From a virus: DNA of 37,563 nucleotides. Position numbers and translations under genes: made by a program. The notes beneath the pieces are model-generated. The model did not search any database and had not been told where the DNA came from. It saw only the letters and a list, made by a program, of their open reading frames with translations. The stretch covers positions 1 to 37,563 of IMG/VR virus record IMGVR_UViG_3300011013_000040. One strand, given 5' to 3'. Below are positions 6,287 to 15,142 of the stretch, piece after piece (the stretch's first letter is position 1; every line of letters begins with the position of its first letter).

Positions 6287-6513
6287 TGGCGACACAGAGT
6301 CGGACGATGTCGGCGATCGAGGCGGTTGCAAATGTTGTCATCGGGTATTCCGTCGCCGTCGTGGCGCAGATGATCGTGTTCCCATGGTTCGGGATCGTGA
6401 TTGATGCGCCGGCGCAATTGGCCATCGGCGGAGTGTTTACGGTCGTGTCCATCGTGCGGTCCTATTTGATTCGCCGAATGTTCGAGGTGCTGCGGCAGAA
6501 GGAGGGTGGATGA
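6286..6513 (+). CDS. Small membrane protein between terminase subunits (DUF7220-like)
   Basis: This 75-residue protein has two predicted membrane helices (VANVVIGYSVAVVAQMIVF and LAIGGVFTVVSIVRSYLI) and a basic C-terminal end (RRMFEVLRQKEGG). Its opening phrase S-x-I-E-A-V-x-N-V-V-I-G-Y is that of a phage family annotated as DUF7220, as far as I recognise it. It sits between terS and terL with one-base (6286) and four-base (6510-6513) overlaps, so it is co-translated with packaging genes. Function unknown. Confidence 0.6.
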   Translation: MATQSRTMSAIEAVANVVIGYSVAVVAQMIVFPWFGIVIDAPAQLAIGGVFTVVSIVRSYLIRRMFEVLRQKEGG

Positions 6514-8516
6514 TCGACCGGCCGCAGAAACCGGCGGACTTCGACGGCGCGGAGGAAATTAGACGGGCATGGCTGGCGGGGCTGGCACCGGACCCGGCGC
6601 TGACGGTCAGTCAGTGGTCGGATCGGCACCGGATACTGTCCTCGCGGGCGGCCTCGGAGGCCGGACCGTATCGGACCGCGCGCACGCCGTACATGCGCGA
6701 GATCATGGATGCGCTCAGCCCGAGCGATCCGGCGCGGCGCGTGGTGTTCATGAAGTCGGCTCAGGTTGGCGCGACCGAGGCCGGCAATAACTGGATCGGG
6801 TTTTGCGTCCACCGGGCGCCGGGCCCGTTCCTTGCGGTGCAGCCGACGGTCGATCTGGCCAAGCGGCTGAGCCAGCAGCGGATCGATCCGCTGATCGAGG
6901 AAAGCCCGGACCTGCGCGAGCTGGTCATGCCATCACGATCGAGGGACAGCGGCAATACGATTCTGGCCAAGCGTTTCCCGGGCGGGCAGCTGATCCTGAC
7001 CGGGGCCAACAGCGCGGTGGGCCTGCGCTCGATGCCGGCGCGTTGGGTGTTCATGGACGAGGTCGATGCCTATCCGGGCGACGTCGATGGCGAGGGCGAC
7101 CCGATCGCGCTGGCCGAGGCACGCACAAACAGCTTCGGGCATCGCTCCAAGATATTTCTGGCCTCGACGCCCACGATCACCGGGGCCAGCCGGATCGAGC
7201 GGGAGTATGAATTGAGCGACCAGCGGCGCTATCACGTTCCGTGCCCACACTGTGGCGGCCTGCAATGGTTGCAGTTCGAGCGCCTGCGCTGGGAGAATGG
7301 TAAGCCGGAGACGGCACATTATCTGTGCGAACACTGCGAGGAACCGATTGAAGAACGGCACAAGACACAGGTGATGGCCGAGGAATCCGGCGCCTGCTGG
7401 ATGCCGACTGCGGATGATGAAACCCGGGCCCGGGCGGAAGAGGCCGGCACCGTCGGCTATCACATCAACGGCCTCTATTCGCCGCTCGGGTGGTTGAGCT
7501 GGGCCGAGATCGCGCGCAGCTGGGAACAGGCGGTCGGGAACGAGGCCGCGCTGAAGACGCTGAAAAACACGGTTCTGGGCGAGACCTGGCAGGAGAAGGG
7601 CGAGGCCCCGGACTGGCAGCGGCTCTATGACCGCCGCGAGGACTGGCAGCTCGGGCATGTTCCGAAAGGCGGGCTGGTGCTGACCGCCGGCGCGGATGTG
7701 CAGCGCGACCGGCTCGAGATAGACGTCTGGGCATGGGGGCGCAATCTCGAAAGCTGGCTGGTGGAGCATATCGTGTTCGACGGTGATACCGGCGACACCA
7801 GTTCCGAGGTCTGGGCCAACCTGACGGAGCTGCTCGGCACGACGTGGCCGCATGCGGACGGGCAGCGAATGGCGCTGGCGAAGCTGGCGATCGATACCGG
7901 CGACGGTCGGACGACCAGCGTCGTCTACGACTGGGTTCGCTCGGCCGGACATGGGCAGGTGTTGGCGATCAAGGGTGTTGGCGGGTTCGACCGCTCCACG
8001 CCGGTCGACGGGCCGACATTCCCGGACAAGACGGAATCCGGACGCAAGGTGAAGAGCGGAATCCATCTCTGGAAGATCGCGGGCGCGGTGTTCAAGTCTG
8101 AACTTTACCGGCTGTTGCGGCTTAATCCGCCGGTTGGAGAGGACAACCTGTTCGAGAAGGTCGAATGGCCGGCGGGATATGTCCACATCGCGAAGGGCAC
8201 GCCGGCGGAATGGGTCAAGCAGCTGACCGCCGAGCAGCTGGTGGTAATCAAGACCCGGCAGGGGTTTCAGAAGCTGGAATGGCAGAAGCTGCGGGAGCGC
8301 AACGAGGCGCTGGACTGCCGGGTCTATGCCCGCGGGGCGGCATGGCTGATGGGGATTGATCGCTGGGACGACCGGCGCTGGGACGAGATGGAGGCGCAGC
8401 TGGCGCCGGAGCAGGCGGAAACGCTGCCGGCCGGGGTGCCGGGACGTCCGCGACAAGGAAAACTACCACGCCGGGGAACGGACTGGCTTGGATCGCGCAG
8501 AGGGAATTGGTTCTGA
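6510..8516 (+). CDS. Terminase large subunit, GpA family
   Basis: This 668-residue protein is the ATP-driven packaging motor and nuclease. The adenine-binding and Walker A region is at residues about 80-92 (FMKSAQVGATEAGNN), Walker B at 179-186 (WVFMDEVD), and the coupling motif SSTPT-like at LASTPTITG. A CxxC...CxxC zinc-like element (CPHCGG ... CEHCEE) follows. The nuclease half has the acidic residues LTAGADVQRDRLEIDVWAWG and LAIDTGDGRTTSVVYDW. Length and order match lambda gpA-like terminases, which usually cut at cos sites. It starts with an ATGA overlap on the small membrane gene. Confidence 0.92.
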   Translation: MIDRPQKPADFDGAEEIRRAWLAGLAPDPALTVSQWSDRHRILSSRAASEAGPYRTARTPYMREIMDALSPSDPARRVVFMKSAQVGATEAGNNWIGFCVHRAPGPFLAVQPTVDLAKRLSQQRIDPLIEESPDLRELVMPSRSRDSGNTILAKRFPGGQLILTGANSAVGLRSMPARWVFMDEVDAYPGDVDGEGDPIALAEARTNSFGHRSKIFLASTPTITGASRIEREYELSDQRRYHVPCPHCGGLQWLQFERLRWENGKPETAHYLCEHCEEPIEERHKTQVMAEESGACWMPTADDETRARAEEAGTVGYHINGLYSPLGWLSWAEIARSWEQAVGNEAALKTLKNTVLGETWQEKGEAPDWQRLYDRREDWQLGHVPKGGLVLTAGADVQRDRLEIDVWAWGRNLESWLVEHIVFDGDTGDTSSEVWANLTELLGTTWPHADGQRMALAKLAIDTGDGRTTSVVYDWVRSAGHGQVLAIKGVGGFDRSTPVDGPTFPDKTESGRKVKSGIHLWKIAGAVFKSELYRLLRLNPPVGEDNLFEKVEWPAGYVHIAKGTPAEWVKQLTAEQLVVIKTRQGFQKLEWQKLRERNEALDCRVYARGAAWLMGIDRWDDRRWDEMEAQLAPEQAETLPAGVPGRPRQGKLPRRGTDWLGSRRGNWF

Positions 8517-8517
8517 G

Positions 8518-8727
8518 ATGGCATTCACGCAAGCACAGCTGGACGCGGCCGAGGCGGCCTATGCCGCCGGCGTGCGCCGGTTCACCTATGACGGCAAGAC
8601 CACCGAATATGCCTCGATGGCCGAGCTGTGGACTGCAATCCAACGGATGAGCTCCGCAATCGCGACGGCCGGCGGCTCGCCGCTTCCGGTGGCCGGTTAC
8701 AGTTCGTTCCGGAGGACCAGCGGATGA
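8518..8727 (+). CDS. Head-tail joining protein, gpW-like
   Basis: This 69-residue protein opens MAFTQAQLDAAEAAYAAGVR and continues FTYDGKTTEYASMAELWTAI, the typical pattern of small gpW-type proteins found between terminase and portal. In lambda, gpW stabilises packaged DNA and forms a platform below the portal for tail attachment. The start ATG 8518 lies right after the terminase stop (TGAG-ATG), and the 3' end overlaps the portal start by four bases. Confidence 0.7.
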   Translation: MAFTQAQLDAAEAAYAAGVRRFTYDGKTTEYASMAELWTAIQRMSSAIATAGGSPLPVAGYSSFRRTSG

Positions 8728-10298
8728 GCCAATCGACAACCGGCGCAAAACCGGACGTGGCCGCGCGGGCGGTGACGGACGTCAAGTGGGGCCTGATCGA
8801 CGCCGCCGTATCGGCGGTCGCGCCGCGCTGGGGTGCCAAACGCTACGCCGCGCGGGTTGCAATCGCCAACATGCGTCGGGGCTATGACGCCGCCGCGCGC
8901 GACCGGAGCACCGATGGCTGGGTGTCGGGGAACACTTCGGCCGATGCCGAGATTGCCACCGCTGGCGCAATCCTGCGCGACCGGATGCGCGATCTGGTGC
9001 GCAACAACGCAATTGCCGCGCAGGCGGTGCAGGTGCTGGTCAACAACATCGTCGGCACCGGCATCGTGCCGCGCGCAAACACCGGCGATCCTTCGCTGGA
9101 CGCATCGGTTGATGGCCTCTGGGCGCGCTGGGCAGCGGGCGCGGATGCTCATGGGCATACCACGTTTCAGGGGCTGTTGAGTCTCGCTGTGCGGGAGATG
9201 ATCGAGGGTGGCGAGGTTTTCGCCGTCAAGCGTGTGCTGCGAGCGAGCGGCAAAGACCTGCCAGCCGGTGTGCCGCTCAGGATAGAGATGCGCGAGGCCG
9301 ATCATCTGGTCGATACGGTGAGCAGCACCGGGCTGACCAGCAAGGCGCGCATCATCAACGGGATCGAGTACGACCGTTTCGGTCGCCGCACCGCATATTG
9401 GATGTATCGCGATCACCCGGGCAGCATTAATCTGGCTCTGAGCCTCAAGCCGGTTCGGGTGCCGGCCGAGAAAGTGGCGCATCTGTTTGAACGCCAGCGG
9501 GTGCAAAACCGGGGCGTGCCCTGGGGAACGCCGGCGATGCGCGCGATCCGCGACGTGGACGACTGGCAGCGCGCCGAGCTGGTGCGCAAGAAAACCGAGG
9601 CCTGCATGGTTGGCATCGTGTTCGGCGCCGACGAGGACCAGATGTCGATGGCGCCGACAGTGCAGGACGCCGACGGCAATCTGATTGAGCAGTTCGAGCC
9701 GGGCCTGATCGCCTATGCGCGCGGCGGCAAGGACATCAAATTCAACCAGCCGTCCAGCACCGCCGGCGTTTACGAGTGGCACAAGACCCAGCTGCACATC
9801 ATCGCCTCGGGATTCCGGGTGCCCTATGCGCTAATGACTGGCGATCTGAGCCAGACCAGCTTTTCGTCCTCGCGCGTCGGGCTCAATGAATTCCGCAGGA
9901 TGGTCAGCCAGTTGCAGCATCAGACCGTGATCCCGATGTTCTGCGATCCGGTCTGGAGCTGGTTCATCGAGATGGCGCAGGTGGCCGGGCTGCTGCCCAC
10001 CGACGCGCAGATCCCGGTGCAATGGACGCCGCCGCGCTTTGAGAGCGTTAACCCGCTGCAGGATGCGCAGGCGGACATGCTCGAGGTGCGGGCCGGGTTC
10101 TCGAGCCTGCCGCAGCAGATCGCGAGGCGAGGCCAAGACCCGGAGACGCTGATCGCGGATTGGGCGGCCTTCGCCGATCGGACCGACGCGCTGGGCCTCG
10201 TGTTCGACAGCGATCCGCGCCTCGTGAGCAAGGCCGGGCTGGTGCAGGCCAGCGATCCGACCCAGCTGGCCGATCAGGCCGGCCAGGGCGGCATGTAA
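8724..10298 (+). CDS. Portal protein, lambda gpB family
   Basis: This 524-residue protein forms the dodecameric portal ring. Family features are GYDAAARDRSTDGWVSGNTS, ILRDRMRDLVRNNAIAAQAV, then VQVLVNNIVGTGIVPRA near the N-terminus, the central ADHLVDT...GIEYDRFGRRTAYWMY, and YALMTGDLSQTSFSSSRVGL near the C-terminus. The start ATG 8724 has GGAGG at 8711-8715 and an ATGA overlap with the gpW-like gene. It lies in standard order before the protease-capsid gene. Confidence 0.92.
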   Translation: MSQSTTGAKPDVAARAVTDVKWGLIDAAVSAVAPRWGAKRYAARVAIANMRRGYDAAARDRSTDGWVSGNTSADAEIATAGAILRDRMRDLVRNNAIAAQAVQVLVNNIVGTGIVPRANTGDPSLDASVDGLWARWAAGADAHGHTTFQGLLSLAVREMIEGGEVFAVKRVLRASGKDLPAGVPLRIEMREADHLVDTVSSTGLTSKARIINGIEYDRFGRRTAYWMYRDHPGSINLALSLKPVRVPAEKVAHLFERQRVQNRGVPWGTPAMRAIRDVDDWQRAELVRKKTEACMVGIVFGADEDQMSMAPTVQDADGNLIEQFEPGLIAYARGGKDIKFNQPSSTAGVYEWHKTQLHIIASGFRVPYALMTGDLSQTSFSSSRVGLNEFRRMVSQLQHQTVIPMFCDPVWSWFIEMAQVAGLLPTDAQIPVQWTPPRFESVNPLQDAQADMLEVRAGFSSLPQQIARRGQDPETLIADWAAFADRTDALGLVFDSDPRLVSKAGLVQASDPTQLADQAGQGGM

Positions 10299-10311
10299 CA
10301 GGAGAAACCAA

Positions 10312-12396
10312 ATGCCGAGAGATTTTCTGAACCTGCCCATCATCGGGCGGGAGGCCACGGTCATGCCTGCCAGCATCAATGCGCAGGCGCGCACCATCGA
10401 CGTGGTCTGGACCACCGGCGCCATCGTGCGGCGGGCCCGCTGGGAAGGCTGGGATACGCTGGTTGAATACGACGAGGAACTGGTCGTCACGCCCGATGCC
10501 GTGCGCATCGAGCGACTGAACGATTCAGGGCCATTCCTCGATGCGCATAGTTCGTTGGATGCCAGTTCTATGATTGGCAGCGTTGAGCCGGGATCGGTGA
10601 AGATCGATGGCGGCGTGGGGCGCGCCACCATTCGCCTGACCAGTGCGCAGGATGCCGAGCCGGTGATTCATCGCATCTTGGAGGGCACGCTGAACAAGGT
10701 ATCGGTGGGCTATCGCGTCCACCGCTATGAGATCGACAAACGCGACGGCGAGCGAGAGCTCTGGCGCGCTGTCGATTGGGAACCCTACGAGATTTCGGCG
10801 GTACCAATTCCCGCCGATCCAGGGGCCGGTATCCGATCGGAGGAATCCGGGCGCACCGCGCTCCAACCCTGCGCCATCACTCGGCGCGACACCACCACCG
10901 CCGCAAGTGCGGATCAACCGAAAGGACAGAAAATGAATGAGCGCACCAGCTCGGCGGCCGGTAAAACCACCGATGTCGCCACCACCGCCCAGGCCACCGA
11001 GGTCGATGACGAATTCCGGGCCGCCGTCGATGACGCGGTCACGCGTGCCGAAGCCGTCGCTGGTATGACGGACGGCCAGCGCGCCGAGGCGGCGCGCGCC
11101 ACCAGTGATCGCGATGCCATCGCGGCAGAGCGCGAGCGTTCGGCCTCGATCCTGGCCCTGTGCCGTCGCCACGACATGGATGGCATGGCCGCCGACATGA
11201 TTGCGCGCGGCACCACCATCGAGGCCGCGCGTGTGGCGATCCTCGACAAGCTGGCCGATGCCGACCCGTTCGAGGGCCGCACCACCGTTCCGGCACAAGC
11301 GCGGGACACCGGCGAGACCGAGATTGCGTATCGTGACGACGCGACAACCGCGATCCTGCACCGCGACAATCCGGGCGGCCACGAGCTGACCGACGGTGCG
11401 CGGGTGTTCCGGGGGCTGAGCCTGCTGGAAATGGCGCGCCGGGTGCTGGAACGCAACGGTGTCAGCACGCGGGGCATGTCCAAGCTGGAAGTGTCCGCCG
11501 CCGCCTTCCAAAACCGCGCCGGCGCCATGGGCACCAGCGACTTCCCGTCGATCCTCGCCAATGTCGCCAACAAGACTCTGCGGCAGGCCTATGCCTCGAC
11601 GCCGCGCACCTTTACGGCCTGGGCACGGCGCAGCACGATCCCCGATTTCAAGTCGGTCGATCGCACGCAGATCGCTGGCGCGCCGGACCTGCAGAAGGTG
11701 CTGGAGAGCGGTGAGTACACCTACGGCTCGGTGAGCGACGGCAAGGAGAGCTATTCGCTGGTCACCTATGGGCGGATCGTCGCGATCACGCGGCAGGCGA
11801 TCATCAACGACGACCTGAATGCACTGACCCGCATCCCCATGGCATTCGGGGCGGCGGCTGCCGATCTGGAAAGCGATATCGTTTATGCGATCCTGACCGG
11901 CAACCCGAACATGGCGGACGGCACGGCGCTGTTCCATGCCAACCATGGCAACTTGGGCACCGCCTCGGGCGTGACCGAAACGGCGCTGGGCGCGGCCTAT
12001 CGTCTGTTCGGGAAACAGACGGGGCTGGAAGGGCGGCCGATCTCGATCCTGCCGAAGTTCGCCATAACCCCGCCGGGGGCCCGCGCAATCGAGGCGCGCA
12101 AACAGATCACCGCGACCACGCCTCGCGCCACCGCCGACGTCAACACCTTCGCCGGCCGCCTGCAGGTGATCGAGGAGGCGCGGCTGATCCCGGCCTCTGG
12201 TGCTGATCCGTGGTTCCTCGCGGCCGATCCGACGCGGATCGATACCGTGGAATACGCTTATCTCGATGGTCAGGAGGGTGTCTACACCGAGACCCGCACC
12301 GGCTTCGAGGTGGACGGCGTCGAGATCAAGGCGCGCCACGACTTTGCGGCCAAGGCGATCGACTGGCGCGGCGTCTACAAAAACGCCGGCGTGTAA
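10312..12396 (+). CDS. Prohead protease / major capsid protein fusion
   Basis: One 694-residue polypeptide carries three functions usually made by separate genes. Residues about 1-190 are an HK97/U35-type prohead protease, with candidate catalytic His in FLDAHSS (about 79) and Ser in LNKVSVGYRV (about 131). Residues about 200-330 are charged and alanine-rich, like a scaffold (TRAEAVAGMTDGQRAEAARA). Residues about 360-694 are the capsid, with MGTSDFPSILANVANKTLRQ, FTAWARRSTIPDFKSVDRTQ and the end EIKARHDFAAKAIDWRGVYK. The protease presumably cuts itself from scaffold and shell during maturation. Fused forms are known in alphaproteobacterial phages. An AGGAGAAACC Shine-Dalgarno precedes the start. 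Confidence 0.9.
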   Translation: MPRDFLNLPIIGREATVMPASINAQARTIDVVWTTGAIVRRARWEGWDTLVEYDEELVVTPDAVRIERLNDSGPFLDAHSSLDASSMIGSVEPGSVKIDGGVGRATIRLTSAQDAEPVIHRILEGTLNKVSVGYRVHRYEIDKRDGERELWRAVDWEPYEISAVPIPADPGAGIRSEESGRTALQPCAITRRDTTTAASADQPKGQKMNERTSSAAGKTTDVATTAQATEVDDEFRAAVDDAVTRAEAVAGMTDGQRAEAARATSDRDAIAAERERSASILALCRRHDMDGMAADMIARGTTIEAARVAILDKLADADPFEGRTTVPAQARDTGETEIAYRDDATTAILHRDNPGGHELTDGARVFRGLSLLEMARRVLERNGVSTRGMSKLEVSAAAFQNRAGAMGTSDFPSILANVANKTLRQAYASTPRTFTAWARRSTIPDFKSVDRTQIAGAPDLQKVLESGEYTYGSVSDGKESYSLVTYGRIVAITRQAIINDDLNALTRIPMAFGAAAADLESDIVYAILTGNPNMADGTALFHANHGNLGTASGVTETALGAAYRLFGKQTGLEGRPISILPKFAITPPGARAIEARKQITATTPRATADVNTFAGRLQVIEEARLIPASGADPWFLAADPTRIDTVEYAYLDGQEGVYTETRTGFEVDGVEIKARHDFAAKAIDWRGVYKNAGV

Positions 12397-12402
12397 TTGA
12401 CT

Positions 12403-12425
12403 GGCCCGGCGGTGATCGCCGGGCC
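12403..12425 (+). other. Strong RNA hairpin after the capsid gene
   Basis: GGCCCGGCG (12403-12411) and CGCCGGGCC (12417-12425) form a perfect nine-base-pair stem with a five-base loop, seven bases after the capsid stop. No T run follows, so it is not a clear intrinsic terminator. It could stabilise the capsid mRNA 3' end or attenuate transcription into the downstream genes. Confidence 0.55.
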
Positions 12426-12451
12426 GCAACCAATCTGAACGGAGAACGATC

Positions 12452-12787
12452 ATGAATAACTATGTATCGGACGACGAAACCCTCAGCTTCACCGCTGGGG
12501 CCGCCTACAGTTCCGGCGACGGAGTCTTGCTGGGCTCGCTGTTTGGCTTTGCCACCGGCGACATCGCCAATGGTGCGGAGGGCGTCCTGCAGTTGGAGGG
12601 TGTGTTCACGCACGCCAAGGCGGCGTCGCAGGCCTGGTCAGTTGGTGACAAAGTTTATTGGGACAACACCAACAAGGTCCTGACCAAGACAGCCACCGGC
12701 AACACGCTGGTCGGCGCCGCGACGCTCGCGGTCGCTGGCGGTGCTGGCGATACCACCGGCACCGTGCGCCTGAACGGCACCGTCTGA
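12452..12787 (+). CDS. Capsid decoration/head protein, DUF2190-like
   Basis: This 111-residue protein matches the DUF2190 pattern: SAGVxYxSGDGVLLGSLFGF at the start, the central VFTHAKAASQAWSVGDKVYW, and an end in glycine and small residues (GDTTGTVRLNGTV). Proteins of this type sit directly after the capsid gene and decorate the shell. A GGAGAACG Shine-Dalgarno precedes the ATG. The annotation 'RecA/RadA recombinase', sometimes attached to this family, is misleading. Confidence 0.75.
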   Translation: MNNYVSDDETLSFTAGAAYSSGDGVLLGSLFGFATGDIANGAEGVLQLEGVFTHAKAASQAWSVGDKVYWDNTNKVLTKTATGNTLVGAATLAVAGGAGDTTGTVRLNGTV

Positions 12788-12798
12788 GGCGCCTGATC

Positions 12799-13113
12799 AT
12801 GAGCATTGCATCGGCGGCCATCTCGGCGATATTCGCCGACCCCAACATGGCCGCCGATGCTACCTGGTACGCCGGCGGCGCTGGCGCCGGGGCGACTGTC
12901 CGCGTTATCACGCGGGCGCCGGACATGATCAGCGGTTACGGATCCGCACGCTTGGTGGCGGATACCATGATGATTGACGTTCGGGCATCCGAGATTACAG
13001 CGCTTGCGGATGGTGACGAGTTCGACGTTGCGGGCACGAGATACGCGGTCCAGGGCGAGCCGGTGCGAGATCGTGAGCAGCTGGTCTGGACGGCCGAGTT
13101 GGTGCCGGCATGA
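12799..13113 (+). CDS. Head-tail connector protein (gpFII-like)
   Basis: A 104-residue beta-rich protein starts at ATG 12799. It ends FDVAGTRYAVQGEPVRDREQ followed by LVWTAELVPA, a pattern seen in the small head-tail joining proteins of siphophages. It lies between the decoration protein and the minor tail/neck genes and overlaps the next gene by ATGA (13110-13113). The family call rests mostly on size, order and the terminal beta strands. Confidence 0.55.
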   Translation: MSIASAAISAIFADPNMAADATWYAGGAGAGATVRVITRAPDMISGYGSARLVADTMMIDVRASEITALADGDEFDVAGTRYAVQGEPVRDREQLVWTAELVPA

Positions 13114-13745
13114 GGCTGGAAGTCAACACGCCGGACCTGCTCAAGGCGATCAACGGTGAGATCAAGGCAGGCGAACGGGCCGTTACGGGTGCTTTGCAGA
13201 TTGCCGGGCAGGAACTCAAGATTTCATGGCGTGAGCAGATAACGGCGGCGGGGCTTGGTTATAAACTTGCAAAGACCATCAGATCGCGGCGGTATCCCAA
13301 GGACAAGGACAGCTTCAACGCAGCGTCGCTGGTTTGGAGCAAGGCGCCTAAGATCATCGAGACATACGACCGGGGCGTGACGATCCGCGCGAAGAGCGGC
13401 TTATGGCTCGCTATCCCCACAAAGCACGCGGGACGGGGGCTCGGAGGCGTCAAGGTCACGCCGCTAGGGTGGGAGCGAAAAACCGGCCTGAAATTGAGGT
13501 TTGTTCACAGGCCGGGAAAGCCGGGATTGCTGGTGGCCGACGATCTCCGCGCACGGAAAGGAAAGCGTGGCGGTTTCGCTGTTGCGAGTAAGACGGCGCG
13601 CCGAACCCGTCGCGGCCTCGTTACCAAGATCATCTTTGTGCTGGTGCCGCAAGTCAGGTTGCGAAAGCGGCTCGATTTGGCACGAGACGCCAAGAGGGTT
13701 GCGGGCATGGTGCCGGGGCTGATCGTGCGGAATTGGAAAGAGTAG
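13110..13745 (+). CDS. Neck/minor tail protein, DUF6441-like
   Basis: This 211-residue basic protein is like phage neck proteins annotated as DUF6441 (HK97 gp10-like role). It has an N-terminal helix (LLKAINGEIKAGERAVTGAL), the central AIPTKHAGRGLGGVKVTP, and the C-terminal VPQVRLRKRLDLARDAKRVA. The I-P-T...G element and the V-P-Q-V-R-L-x-K-R-L motif are typical. It probably sits at the head-tail interface. Its start overlaps the connector stop (ATGA). Confidence 0.65.
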   Translation: MRLEVNTPDLLKAINGEIKAGERAVTGALQIAGQELKISWREQITAAGLGYKLAKTIRSRRYPKDKDSFNAASLVWSKAPKIIETYDRGVTIRAKSGLWLAIPTKHAGRGLGGVKVTPLGWERKTGLKLRFVHRPGKPGLLVADDLRARKGKRGGFAVASKTARRTRRGLVTKIIFVLVPQVRLRKRLDLARDAKRVAGMVPGLIVRNWKE

Positions 13746-13746
13746 C

Positions 13747-14178
13747 ATGTCAACCACCCGTGAAACGATCCTGCAGGCGCTGCTGACCGCGCTGCAAACC
13801 ATCTCTGGGCCAACTGTCGTTCGGGGCGAGGTTTTAGCCGAGAGGGTGCCCGCAAACGGCCTGGTGATCCTGCGCGACGGCAATCCCGGCGATCCCGAGG
13901 TCACGCTGTCGCCGCTGCAATATCATTTCGAGCATCAGGCCGAGGTCGAGGTGATCGTGCAGGGCAAGACGGCGGTCGTGAGGGCGGCAGCCTTTGACGC
14001 TCTTGTCGCAAATATCGCGGCCGCGCTGGGCGCTGACCGGACGCTTGGCGGCATATGCGATTGGACGGAGGCGCACGCACCGGAACCGGCCGACCTGCCG
14101 ATCGAGGGCGGGCAGGCGATGAAGGCGGCAACGATCCCGGTCACGCTGATTTACACCACCGCCGACCCGCTCGGCTGA
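13747..14178 (+). CDS. Tail terminator / minor tail protein U-like
   Basis: This 143-residue protein has an N-terminal helix (STTRETILQALLTALQTI) and then beta strands, with VILRDGNPGDPEVTLSPLQY and FEHQAEVEVIVQG. The C-terminus has AMKAATIPVTLIYTTADPLG. This matches proteins between the neck gene and the tail tube that cap the tail end (lambda gpU role). Databases sometimes carry the misleading name acyl-CoA transferase for it. The start is one base after the previous stop. Confidence 0.6.
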   Translation: MSTTRETILQALLTALQTISGPTVVRGEVLAERVPANGLVILRDGNPGDPEVTLSPLQYHFEHQAEVEVIVQGKTAVVRAAAFDALVANIAAALGADRTLGGICDWTEAHAPEPADLPIEGGQAMKAATIPVTLIYTTADPLG

Positions 14179-14203
14179 AACCGAAAAACCGAAAGGACAC
14201 ACG

Positions 14204-15142
14204 ATGGCACGCGCACAAGGCGCGCGGTCGCTGATGGCGGCTGCGTTCGAATCGACCTATGGTACCGCACCGGCGAGCGGATATTTCCAGATGCCGTTTG
14301 CAAGCTCGGGATTGGGGGCGGAACAACCGCTGATCGAGTCCGAGCTGCTGGGCTACGGCCGCGATCCTCTGGCGCCGATCAAGGACGCGGTGAGCGCCGA
14401 GGGCGACATCGTGGTGCCGATCGATGCCGAGGCATTCGGGTTCTGGCTGAAGGCGGCCTTCGGGGCTCCGACCACCACCGGGACCTCCGACTACACGCAC
14501 ACCTTCCTGTCCGGGAGTTGGTCTCTGCCATCCATGGCCATCGAGATCGGCATGCCGGAGATTCCGCGCTACGCGATGTATTCCGGCTGCATGCTGGACG
14601 AGATCAGTTGGCAGATGCAGCGCTCCGGCCTGCTGACCTCCACGGCAAAATTGGTGGCCCAAGGCGAGGCGGTTGCGACCAGCAGCAATGCCGGGACGAC
14701 GACGGCGTTCTCGTTGCAACGGTTCGGCCATTTCAACGCTGCGATCAAACGGGCCGGCTCGGCGCTGGGCAACATCGTCTCGGCGGATGTGGCGTACAAA
14801 AACAACCTCGATAAGATCGAGACGATCCGCAGCGACGGTCGGATCGACGGCGCGGACCCGTCGATCGCGGCGCTCACCGGCAAGATCGACGTGCGCTTTG
14901 CCGACACCACGCTGATCGATCAGGCGCTGAACGGGACCTCGGCGGAGCTGGAGTTCTCGTGGACGATTTCGGCCACGGTCAGCCTGACGATGACCGTGCA
15001 TGCGGTCTATCTGCCGCGCCCGAAGATTGAAGTTACCGGGCCGCAGGGCATTCAAGCCAGCTTTGATTGGCAGGCTGCCTATGACGCCACGGCCGGGCAG
15101 ATGTGCACGGTGGTGCTGAAGAACCAGGTGGCGAGCTACTGA
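14204..15142 (+). CDS. Major tail tube protein
   Basis: This 312-residue protein has the family features RSLMAAAFESTYGTAPASGY, the central YTHTFLSGSWSLPSMAIEIG and a C-terminal Ig-like end (IEVTGPQGIQASFDWQAAYD). It would polymerise into the tail tube through which DNA passes. GAAAGGA precedes the start. Order (terminator, tube, G/GT chaperones, tape measure) is the standard siphovirus one. Confidence 0.8.
   Translation: MARAQGARSLMAAAFESTYGTAPASGYFQMPFASSGLGAEQPLIESELLGYGRDPLAPIKDAVSAEGDIVVPIDAEAFGFWLKAAFGAPTTTGTSDYTHTFLSGSWSLPSMAIEIGMPEIPRYAMYSGCMLDEISWQMQRSGLLTSTAKLVAQGEAVATSSNAGTTTAFSLQRFGHFNAAIKRAGSALGNIVSADVAYKNNLDKIETIRSDGRIDGADPSIAALTGKIDVRFADTTLIDQALNGTSAELEFSWTISATVSLTMTVHAVYLPRPKIEVTGPQGIQASFDWQAAYDATAGQMCTVVLKNQVASY

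Noticed and set aside
10525-12453. Very long open frame (642 codons) on the minus strand opposite the capsid gene
   Set aside because: It mirrors the codon pattern of the strongly supported plus-strand gene; long antisense frames are common in GC-rich DNA and the product has no recognisable domain.
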